A stretch of DNA of 14,049 bases from contig CAZMEN010000070.1 in assembly GCA_964565335.1 (NCBI GenBank), positions 1-14,049 on the forward strand, given 5' to 3'. The translations under genes and the position numbers were made by a program. Shown here in pieces: positions 6,611-13,254 of this stretch. Below the pieces are notes generated by a model that saw only the letters and a program-made list of their open reading frames with translations, was not told where the DNA came from and searched no databases. Each line of letters opens with the position of its first letter. Position 1 is the stretch's first letter. The DNA comes from Litorimonas sp964565335. GTDB lineage: Bacteria > Pseudomonadota > Alphaproteobacteria > Caulobacterales > Maricaulaceae.

Positions 6611-7890
6611 GTATTCGTTCTAAACTCCTCTCCGCAGCGCTAGCAACGGCTCTAAGTGCTGGACTGGCAACATCGGTCTTTGCCCAAGATCTGCTCATCA
6701 AAGACGCAACAGTTGTCATTCCTGATGGACGCTCCGCTGATACGGATGTTCTCATTCAAGGCGGGCGTATCATTGCTATCGGTACGGATATTGCCGCGCC
6801 CACTGGCGTGCCCGTCCATGACGGAACAGGGCATTGGGTTTCTCCGGGATTGTTCGCGTCTTACTCGGCCTTGGGCCTTGTAGAAGTCGGCGCCGAAGGC
6901 TCGACCAATGACACAACAGCTTCGGGCGCGAAAACATCCGTCAGTGAACGCGCCGTGGATAGTTTCAATCCCCGTTCGGTTCACATCGCAAATGTGAAGC
7001 GCCGCGGCATTACGCATATGGTCTCAACTGGCTCTGCCTCGGGTGACTCTATTTTTGCGGGCACTGGACTGATTGCTTCAACCGAAGGGGATTTCGATTC
7101 AGTCGTCAAAGACGCCGCTTTTGTACATGTCGCCTTAGGCGAAACAGGCAGTAACCGCGCTGGCGGCTCTCGCGCTGCTGCGATTGCGCAATTACGGGCC
7201 GCCTTGAGCGATGCCTTAAATTACCGCACAAAATATAGCTCCCCGACAGATGGGGATGCTCTGGCCCGCCTAGATGCCGCCGCGCTCTCGCCTGCGGCGC
7301 GAGGCAATATTCCGCTATTAATCAGCGCGAACCAAGCCTCTGACCTCTTGACGCTAACGCGTCTCAAAAAAGAGTTTCCCCGTCTGAATATGATTGTTGT
7401 GGGCGGAGCCGAGGCCTGGCAAGTCACAGATGCGCTTAAAGAGGCAGGCATTAAAATCATACTCGATCCTGTTCAGAACCTCCCTGAGGGATTTGAACAA
7501 CGCGGCGCGAGCTATGACAATGTTATGATTTTGGACGCAGAAGGCGTAGATTATGCTATATCCAATCTCAGCTCTTTCCGTGTAGCCAAAGCTGCCCCGA
7601 TTAATCAACATGCGGGGAATGCCGTGGGCAATGGTCTAGATTGGGATAAGGCTTTTGCAGCCATTACGTCGACACCCAGAGCCTGGTTCGGGCTACCGAG
7701 GTCCGAAATTCAAACAGGGCCAATCTCAACATTAGTTGTTTGGGACGGCGATCCATTGGAAGCCACATCTGCCCCTTTAAAGCTTTGGATTGACGGCGAG
7801 GAGCAAAGCCTCACTAGCCGCCAGACATTATTACGGGACCGGTATAACCCGACCTCAACCGATACAAGGCCGCATAAATATCGGAATTAG
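6607..7890 (+). CDS. Exported amidohydrolase-family pseudoenzyme lacking the metal ligands (427 aa)
   Basis: A signal peptide (about 1-27, ending SVFA-Q) is followed by an amidohydrolase-like beta-sandwich start (LLIKDATVVIPDGR, then DVLIQGGRIIAIGT) and a related C-terminal return (TGPISTLVVWDGDP). It aligns with the preceding protein, but each metal position is replaced. HxH becomes Y86-S-A88 in SPGLFASYSALG, the next histidine becomes serine in LLISANQASDL, and the HH pair becomes GG in VVGGAEAWQ. No HSDD equivalent is seen. Metal-dependent hydrolysis is therefore unlikely, and a structural, binding or regulatory partner role is more plausible. The ATGA overlap with the upstream stop implies coupled translation and similar amounts of the two proteins. 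A strong terminator follows. Confidence 0.88.
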   Translation: MSIRSKLLSAALATALSAGLATSVFAQDLLIKDATVVIPDGRSADTDVLIQGGRIIAIGTDIAAPTGVPVHDGTGHWVSPGLFASYSALGLVEVGAEGSTNDTTASGAKTSVSERAVDSFNPRSVHIANVKRRGITHMVSTGSASGDSIFAGTGLIASTEGDFDSVVKDAAFVHVALGETGSNRAGGSRAAAIAQLRAALSDALNYRTKYSSPTDGDALARLDAAALSPAARGNIPLLISANQASDLLTLTRLKKEFPRLNMIVVGGAEAWQVTDALKEAGIKIILDPVQNLPEGFEQRGASYDNVMILDAEGVDYAISNLSSFRVAKAAPINQHAGNAVGNGLDWDKAFAAITSTPRAWFGLPRSEIQTGPISTLVVWDGDPLEATSAPLKLWIDGEEQSLTSRQTLLRDRYNPTSTDTRPHKYRN

Positions 7891-7922
7891 GCGTGGTCTA
7901 ATTCATAAGCTTTAGAATCAAG

Positions 7923-7964
7923 AAGGGCGGGTTGTTAATCAAAACAACCCGCCCTTTGTTTTTG
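7923..7964 (+). terminator. Terminator after the amidohydrolase pair
   Basis: A perfect 14-bp stem (AAGGGCGGGTTGTT, 7923-7936, with its complement at 7943-7956) closes a 6-base loop and is followed on the plus strand by TGTTTTTG. It sits between two convergent genes. In the minus direction the tail has few T, so it mainly ends the amidohydrolase transcript. Confidence 0.9.
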
Positions 7965-7978
7965 ATATTGAGCGTAAT

Positions 7979-10864
7979 TTAGTTTTTCACCGGGTTTCCA
8001 AAAATATCCAACTCCACGACATCGCCCTTACCGCTCTCTGTTGCGAAAGCCTGAACAGGGGCAAGTTGTGTCGCTTTATCGCCGACGATCAAATAGGTCA
8101 TCTTCGGCTCGACCAGATATTTTTCTGCCGTGTTTTGAAAATCTTCGACAGTCATGGAGAGGAGTTCGGCTTGTTCCTCTTCGACATAGGAATCAGATTT
8201 TCCGTATTTGCTGATAACCCGCAACGTGCCGAGCTTCGCGCCAAGGCTTTCAAAAGCCCGCGTCTTTCCTTTGACAATTTTCTGCTGCGTAATCTCTCGA
8301 TCGGATTCGTCAAAATCTGGGCCATGAGCGGTAATCATATCCCGCATAATCTCAAGTGAGGGCTGCGTCGCATTCGCGCGAACGGATGTGCGGGCCCGCC
8401 ATGGCTGGGCCATTGTGCCGCCCGAAACACCCGAGCCTGCACCGTAGGTATAACCTTTTTCAATCCGCAGCATTTGGCCCAAATCACCGCTAATGCCGCC
8501 GCCAAGTTTCTCATTCGTGAAATCCAGTTTGTTGGCGTCAGCATCCGTTGACGCCACAGTCAATCTACCGATTGTAATCACGCTCTGCTTACTGCCCGGA
8601 ACGTCAATAAAAAAGACTTTGCCTTCATTGGATTGGGCCGGAATGGCCGCTTTGGAGAGGGGCGCTTTGTTCGTTCCAAGAGAAGAGGCCAAGTTTTTCA
8701 ACGCTTTTTTCGCACGCGCCGGATCAATGTCTCCAGCGATATGAATGGCCGCTTTGGCCGTTAACAGCGTCTCATGCGCCGCTTTCATATCGGGCATTCC
8801 AAGGCCTGAAACAGTGTCAGCCGTACCGCCCATTGGGCGCCCCAGAGGGTGAGACGGAGAGTATATAAGCTTGCCAAAGGCCTGAGCCGCGATCGCGTTC
8901 GGATTAGCCTCGCGCCCTTTAATGCGGGTCAATGTTGCAGATTTGACGCGCTCAAAATCTTCGTCTTCAAAACGCGGGTTCATCAACATTTCTTGAACTA
9001 AGGCCACTGTGGGCTCAAAATTCCGCGCCAGTGTCGTCGCGCTGATACGGGTTTCTTCGCGTCCTGAGGACACGCTAATGCCCGAGCCAAGTAAACCGAT
9101 GGCCTGCTCCAACTCTGCGGCCGTTTTATTGGCCGTGCCTTCATTCACCAGCGCGGCCAATAAGGAGAGCGCGCCCGAATTTTCAGCCTCTTCCGTCCAC
9201 ATGCCGCCCTGCAAAGTAACATCAAAGGTGACCAAAGGAATTTCGTCATTTTCAATGCCGTATACTTCGACGCCATTGCCGATGTCTGCGCGCCAGATTT
9301 CAGGCATTTGAATCAGCGGTAAGTCTCCGAAAGGCGGCTCGCTACGATCAAATTTTGTCACTGTTTTCTCGAACTCGCCAATGTCGCCCGATGAAACTTT
9401 TTCATTGGCTTTACCTGCGGTGACTTCTTCAATCCAAACGGTGGCCAAGCTAGACTCTTCCAACGCCAAATTTGCCTGTCCTTTCGGTACAAAGCTCGTT
9501 TGGAGTGAGGGCTTATCTTTTATATATTTGCGGTAGACCGCCATTATTTCATCGGCAGTTACGGCCTGGAGTTTCGCAGCTTCTTTCACCGCATAGGCCG
9601 GGTCACCTGCAAACTCATTCGCTTGGGCGAGTTGACGGCCTTTGCCCAAAATTGTTGCGACGCGGTTGTAGAGGATAGTTTCCTGCTCGGCTTTGATACG
9701 CTCCAAATCTTTGGCATCAATGCCATTGGCTTCAAAATCGGCCAAGGCCGCCTCGATGGAGGTGTATACATCATCCAAATCAACACCCGCTTTGGCCCGC
9801 ACACGGAATACAAATTCTCCGGCGAGTTCCATACTATTATTATAAGCCGACACGCTTGGCGCGAGCTTATCTTCGGCCACCAATTGATTAAACAGGACAG
9901 AGTTTTTACTCCCCGCAATAATCTGGCCGAGAACATTCAAAGCTGTTTCATCTTTGTGAAAGTCTTCTACAGTCGGGAAGGTTAGGCGCAACTCTGGCAG
10001 TTTGGCAAAGTTATCTTCAAAGAAAAGCCGCTTATCCGCTTCTAATGTAACGGGCATAGGCGGCAGAGGCTCTATATCTTTCCCGCGCGGAATTTCACCG
10101 AACCATTGCTGGACTTTGCGCTTGGTCTCTTCAATGTCGATATCCCCGACAATAGACAGCGTGGCATTATTCGGGCCATAGTTTTCAGCATAAAACTCTT
10201 TGAGGTCGTCCAACGTTGCGGCCTGTAAATCGGGCAAGGACCCAATAACAGTCCAGCTATAAGGATGGCCTTCGGGGTAAAGGTTTTTACGGATAACTTC
10301 GCCCGTATAGCCATAGGGCGCGTTATCGACACGCTGGCGCTTTTCATTCTTCACGACCTGTTTTTCGCGGTCAAGCGCCGCTTGGGTCACGGTATTAATC
10401 ATGTAGCCGAGGCGATCACTATCAATCCAAAGAATTTTATCAAAGGCGTCTTTGGGCACGACTTCGTAATAAATTGTCCCGTCACTCCATGTCCCGCCAT
10501 TCCGCTGACCACCCCATTCGGGAATAGCTTTGCGGTTCCAGCCGCGCGGAACATTCTCGGAATCATTAAACGCCATATGTTCAAAGAAATGTGCAAAACC
10601 TGTTCGGCCCGGCTTTTCGCGGCTGCTGCCCGCGTGAATGATTGTCGTCACCGCGACGATGGGGTCGGATTTATCAACGGAGAGAATAACTTCCAGCCCG
10701 TTATCCAACGTAAATTTTTCATACTCCAGCTTGAACTCGGATTTAGCGGCCGTCGCCACGGCTTCGCTCTTATCGGCTGACCCGCTATTGCACGCACTCA
10801 GCCCAATGAATGAGACACTCCCTAAAAGCGCCAAGCCCAATGCCAAATTTGATTTGATTTTCAT
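7979..10864 (-). CDS. Lipoprotein M16 (pitrilysin/insulinase family) zinc metallopeptidase, two-halved (961 aa)
   Basis: The signal peptide ends in a lipobox (LSA-C25, followed by N), predicting a lipoprotein in the envelope, probably the outer membrane. The inverted zinc motif HxxEH is HFFEH (H92, E95, H96), and the third ligand is probably E174 in VVKNEKRQR. GGQRNGGTWSDGTIYYEV is the usual M16 segment between them. At 961 residues it holds both halves of the clam-shell: the active N-terminal half (about 45-480) and an inactive C-terminal half (about 520-930) with the conserved KGYTYGAGSG region. Such enzymes degrade short peptides; the substrate here is unknown. ATG is preceded by GGGGACAG, a reasonable ribosome site. 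It lies 86 bases downstream of the lrp-type gene on the same strand, with an inverted repeat between them, and converges on the amidohydrolase pair. Confidence 0.95.
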   Translation of the reverse strand: MKIKSNLALGLALLGSVSFIGLSACNSGSADKSEAVATAAKSEFKLEYEKFTLDNGLEVILSVDKSDPIVAVTTIIHAGSSREKPGRTGFAHFFEHMAFNDSENVPRGWNRKAIPEWGGQRNGGTWSDGTIYYEVVPKDAFDKILWIDSDRLGYMINTVTQAALDREKQVVKNEKRQRVDNAPYGYTGEVIRKNLYPEGHPYSWTVIGSLPDLQAATLDDLKEFYAENYGPNNATLSIVGDIDIEETKRKVQQWFGEIPRGKDIEPLPPMPVTLEADKRLFFEDNFAKLPELRLTFPTVEDFHKDETALNVLGQIIAGSKNSVLFNQLVAEDKLAPSVSAYNNSMELAGEFVFRVRAKAGVDLDDVYTSIEAALADFEANGIDAKDLERIKAEQETILYNRVATILGKGRQLAQANEFAGDPAYAVKEAAKLQAVTADEIMAVYRKYIKDKPSLQTSFVPKGQANLALEESSLATVWIEEVTAGKANEKVSSGDIGEFEKTVTKFDRSEPPFGDLPLIQMPEIWRADIGNGVEVYGIENDEIPLVTFDVTLQGGMWTEEAENSGALSLLAALVNEGTANKTAAELEQAIGLLGSGISVSSGREETRISATTLARNFEPTVALVQEMLMNPRFEDEDFERVKSATLTRIKGREANPNAIAAQAFGKLIYSPSHPLGRPMGGTADTVSGLGMPDMKAAHETLLTAKAAIHIAGDIDPARAKKALKNLASSLGTNKAPLSKAAIPAQSNEGKVFFIDVPGSKQSVITIGRLTVASTDADANKLDFTNEKLGGGISGDLGQMLRIEKGYTYGAGSGVSGGTMAQPWRARTSVRANATQPSLEIMRDMITAHGPDFDESDREITQQKIVKGKTRAFESLGAKLGTLRVISKYGKSDSYVEEEQAELLSMTVEDFQNTAEKYLVEPKMTYLIVGDKATQLAPVQAFATESGKGDVVELDIFGNPVKN

Positions 10865-10882
10865 TCTGTCCCCACATGAATA

Positions 10883-10926
10883 GACTTTTCAACTGAAGCG
10901 GGTTTAGCGGATGAAATTGAAAAGTC
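10883..10926 (-). repeat. 10-bp perfect inverted repeat between lrp-type gene and M16 peptidase gene
   Basis: GACTTTTCAA (10883-10892) and TTGAAAAGTC (10917-10926) are exact reverse complements separated by 24 bases. On the minus strand this lies in the leader of the peptidase gene, about 18 bases before its ATG, just after the end of the regulator gene. There is no T run after it, so it is more likely a leader structure or protein-binding site than a terminator. Confidence 0.55.
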
Positions 10927-10950
10927 ACCCCTCCCGGCGAATCCTCAAAA

Positions 10951-11415
10951 TCACGCTTTATAGAGCTTAGGAAAGACGGCTGTTTTCTTCACCACGCCAT
11001 AAGCAAAGCTCGTATCAATAGAAGCAATACCGCCAATCGGATGAAGCGAGCGGCGGACAAAGGCTTCATAATCGTTCAGGTCTGCCACGATCACTTTTAA
11101 AAGATAATCTGCCCGCCCCGTCATAACGTAACATTCCAGCACATGATCGGTCTTGGCGATTCTTGTCTCAAAATTCTGCACGGCGTCTTCGGTATGTTTT
11201 TCGAGTTGCACCCGGACAAAAACCGTAACGGGCAGGCCGTACGCCTTGGAATCCACATCCACGCTATACCCTTGAATGACGCCTGATTTTTCCAAGTTTC
11301 GCAGACGCCGCAAACAGGGCGAGGGCGAGAGATTGACCTTCTCGGCTAAATCCTGATTGGTCATTCGGCCATCAGATTGCAATGCTCGAATGATTTGGCG
11401 GTCTTTACTGTCCAT
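10951..11415 (-). CDS. Lrp/AsnC-family transcriptional regulator, probable regulator of the divergent methionine gamma-lyase gene (MdeR-like)
   Basis: The 154-residue length is typical. Residues 1-60 hold the Lrp winged helix (MDSKDRQIIRALQSDGRMTN, then DLAEKVNLSPSPCLRRLRNL with the recognition helix). The RAM effector-binding domain (about 65-145) includes VLECYVMTGRADYLLKVIV and ends with SFAYGVVKKTAVFP. The ATG at 11413-11415 has a good ribosome site (GAGGG, 4 bases upstream). In Pseudomonas putida the Lrp-type regulator MdeR is divergent from and activates mdeA, methionine gamma-lyase; the same layout here supports that role by inference. A palindrome starts only 11 bases upstream of the ATG, suggesting autoregulation as well. 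The effector is probably an amino acid, possibly methionine, but the sequence does not show which. Confidence 0.93.
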   Translation of the reverse strand: MDSKDRQIIRALQSDGRMTNQDLAEKVNLSPSPCLRRLRNLEKSGVIQGYSVDVDSKAYGLPVTVFVRVQLEKHTEDAVQNFETRIAKTDHVLECYVMTGRADYLLKVIVADLNDYEAFVRRSLHPIGGIASIDTSFAYGVVKKTAVFPKLYKA

Positions 11416-11426
11416 TATACCCTCTT

Positions 11427-11445
11427 ATTAGCAGTATATGCTAAT
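11427..11445. promoter_or_regulatory. Candidate Lrp-type operator 1 (palindrome)
   Basis: ATTAGCA-gtata-TGCTAAT is a perfect 7-bp inverted repeat around a 5-base centre. It is AT-rich like known Lrp/AsnC sites and lies just upstream of the regulator's own ribosome site, so binding here could repress the regulator gene. Confidence 0.6.
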
Positions 11446-11453
11446 TATCTACC

Positions 11454-11479
11454 TTAATGGGCTATAAATAGCACATTAA
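11454..11479. promoter_or_regulatory. Candidate Lrp-type operator 2 (26-bp palindrome) in the lrp/megL divergent promoter region
   Basis: TTAATG-g-GCTAT-aa-ATAGC-a-CATTAA is a symmetrical 26-bp palindrome with 11 paired bases per arm. The TAGCACAT motif of its right half recurs at 11492-11499 (TAGCACATAATG, 11492-11503), 23 bp away and on the same strand, about two helical turns. Such phased sites suit a multimeric Lrp-family regulator. A promoter for the lyase gene must lie nearby, but I could not place its -35 and -10 with confidence. Confidence 0.55.
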
Positions 11480-11536
11480 AGCTGCGTGGCCTAGCACATA
11501 ATGTCAACAACGGATGGAGCCGCGTTAGAGGTTTGA

Positions 11537-12742
11537 ATGGCGAATGATAATCACGGGTTTTCGACACGGGCTATTCATCAAGGGTATGACCCTTTAGCGC
11601 ATGAAGGCGCGCTGACGCCCCCTATTCATTTTACCTCTACCTATGCTTTCGACACGGTCGAAACAGGCGGGGCTTGTTTTGCAGGAGAGCAAGCAGGTCA
11701 TGTCTATTCCCGCATCTCAAACCCTACGCTCTCTATATTAGAAGAACGCATGGCGTCACTGGAAGGGGCCGAAGCCGCCTTGGCTGTCGGGTCAGGCATT
11801 GGGGCGATTACATCAACGCTGTGGACTTTATTAAAGGCCGGTGATGAAATTATCGTCGACAAGACGCTTTACGGCTGCACCTTTTCTTTCTTGCACCACG
11901 GCCTCGCAAAATTCGGCGTGACAATCACGCATGTAGATTTGACCGATCCAGATACGCTTGCGCAGCATTTTGACCCCAATGTTAAGGTCGTGTATTTTGA
12001 AACGCCCGCCAATCCGAATATGCGTCTGGTGGATATTGCTGCCGTATCCGCCCTCGCCAAAGCGCATGGCGCTTTGACTCTGGTCGATAATACTTATGCC
12101 ACGCCTTATTTGACGCAGCCCATTAAACTGGGCGCAGATATCGTTGTGCATTCAGCGACAAAATATCTGGGCGGGCACGGAGACTTAGTTGCGGGCATGG
12201 TCGTCGGGTCAGCCGAGCTGATAGAGCAAATCCGTCTTGTCGGCCTTAAAGATATGACAGGCGCGGTCATGAGCCCGTTCACGGCCATGCTGATTATGCG
12301 CGGATTAAAAACGCTAGAGCTTCGTATGGAACGTCACAGCAAAAGCGCTCTCCGCGTGGCGCAAGAGCTTGAGAACTCCCCCTTTATATCAAAGGTCAGC
12401 TATCCCGGCCTGAAAAGCTTCCCGCAATATGACCTTGCAAAAAAACAGATGAAGGGCTCAGGCGGCATGATTGCCTTTGAGCTTAAAGGCGAGATTAAAG
12501 CCGGACGTGACTTCATCAATAATCTGGCCCTCATTCAATGCGCTGTCTCTTTGGGTGATGCAGAAACATTAATTCAACATCCGGCCAGCATGACCCATTC
12601 GACTTATTCCCCCGAAGAGCGGGCCAAACACGGCATTAGTGACGGGCTTATCCGTCTCTCCGTCGGGCTCGAAAGTGTTGAGGACGTCTTAGCCGACCTT
12701 CGGAAAGGTTTGGACGTCCTCACACAGCCGCGCGCGGCTTAG
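11537..12742 (+). CDS. megL: Methionine gamma-lyase (PLP-dependent)
   Basis: This enzyme splits L-methionine into methanethiol, ammonia and 2-oxobutyrate in the cytoplasm (EC 4.4.1.11). At 401 residues it is full length for the Cys/Met-metabolism PLP family. The PLP-binding lysine is K209 in SATKYLGGHGD, and phosphate contacts come from Y57 and R59 of the partner subunit (VYSRISNPT). Residues that separate the lyase from cystathionine enzymes are present: Y112 and C114 in LYGCTF, and K238-D239 in GLKDMTGAV. They match Y114, C116, K240 and D241 of the P. putida enzyme at a constant offset of two. ATG 11537 has AGAGG five bases upstream. The divergent Lrp-type regulator and intervening palindromes point to amino-acid-responsive control. 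No downstream partner such as mdeB follows. The stop overlaps that of the convergent DUF1304 gene. Confidence 0.92.
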   Translation: MANDNHGFSTRAIHQGYDPLAHEGALTPPIHFTSTYAFDTVETGGACFAGEQAGHVYSRISNPTLSILEERMASLEGAEAALAVGSGIGAITSTLWTLLKAGDEIIVDKTLYGCTFSFLHHGLAKFGVTITHVDLTDPDTLAQHFDPNVKVVYFETPANPNMRLVDIAAVSALAKAHGALTLVDNTYATPYLTQPIKLGADIVVHSATKYLGGHGDLVAGMVVGSAELIEQIRLVGLKDMTGAVMSPFTAMLIMRGLKTLELRMERHSKSALRVAQELENSPFISKVSYPGLKSFPQYDLAKKQMKGSGGMIAFELKGEIKAGRDFINNLALIQCAVSLGDAETLIQHPASMTHSTYSPEERAKHGISDGLIRLSVGLESVEDVLADLRKGLDVLTQPRAA

Positions 12743-13104
12743 GTCTTAACAGGCTTAGCGGCCCAGACAGCGCCCAAAGCCAGAATGGCGGGAACCGATT
12801 GAATAAAAAATATTCCAGGCTTCACCGTCAAAGCCCCGAATATTCCGGCGACAATGATACACAGCAAAAAGAATGTTTTGATATCGCGTCTTTTTGTCAT
12901 CAAGCCCCAAACCAAACCGGCGACTAAAAAACCGTTATACAAACCCTGATTGGCCGCCATAGCGGCGGTTGCGTCGGCGAAGTCAGCCGTCAGGCCAAAT
13001 CTTTCTTGGACAAAAGGCGTCTTCCAGAAAAACATTTCCATCGCCAGAAACCCTGCGTGCAAAAGCGCGACAAAGGCTGTGAGAGCAGAACTTATAAATT
13101 TCAT
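12739..13104 (-). CDS. DUF1304-family small membrane protein (121 aa)
   Basis: The sequence matches the DUF1304 pattern: a first membrane helix (KFISSALTAFVALLHAGFLA), EMFFWKTPFVQERFGL, then AANQGLYNGFLVAGLVWGLM, and two more helices to the end, giving four predicted membrane segments. The family has no established function. I chose ATG 13102-13104 rather than the upstream ATG at 13179, because it begins directly before the first helix as in other members and has AAGGGA about seven bases upstream. The longer form would add 25 unlikely polar residues. It is divergent from hrcA and convergent with the lyase gene; the two stop codons overlap by four bases (12739-12742), leaving no space for a terminator between them. 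Confidence 0.85.
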   Translation of the reverse strand: MKFISSALTAFVALLHAGFLAMEMFFWKTPFVQERFGLTADFADATAAMAANQGLYNGFLVAGLVWGLMTKRRDIKTFFLLCIIVAGIFGALTVKPGIFFIQSVPAILALGAVWAAKPVKT

Positions 13105-13146
13105 AACAATCCCTTTATAGATTTTCCCAACCTTATCAGTAAAAGA

Positions 13147-13175
13147 CGCGCCTGTTATAAAAACTTTAGGGCGCG
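13147..13175. repeat. Weak inverted repeat in the DUF1304/hrcA divergent region
   Basis: CGCGCC (13147-13152) and GGCGCG (13170-13175) are perfect 6-bp arms separated by 17 mostly A/T bases. It lies roughly 80 bases before hrcA. It could be a regulator site, but such an arm length can arise by chance. No CIRCE element is present here. Confidence 0.25.
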
Positions 13176-13254
13176 ACATTTAGATTTCGATCAAGAGCTG
13201 ATACTGCATTCTTCATGTTGAATCTGAATACCAATAAGCCCAAATAAGAAGCCT

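Noticed and set aside
11427..11445. TTAGCA...TGCTAA resembles the CIRCE heat-shock operator, and hrcA is nearby.
   Set aside because: CIRCE is TTAGCACTC-N9-GAGTGCTAA. Here the arms lack CTC/GAG and the spacer is 5 bases. It also sits between the Lrp-type regulator and the lyase gene, not at a heat-shock gene.
13105..13254. A heat-shock sigma-32-type promoter for hrcA (TTGAA followed by CCCAAATA).
   Set aside because: The boxes match poorly, the spacing is off, and the -10 would leave almost no leader before the ATG.
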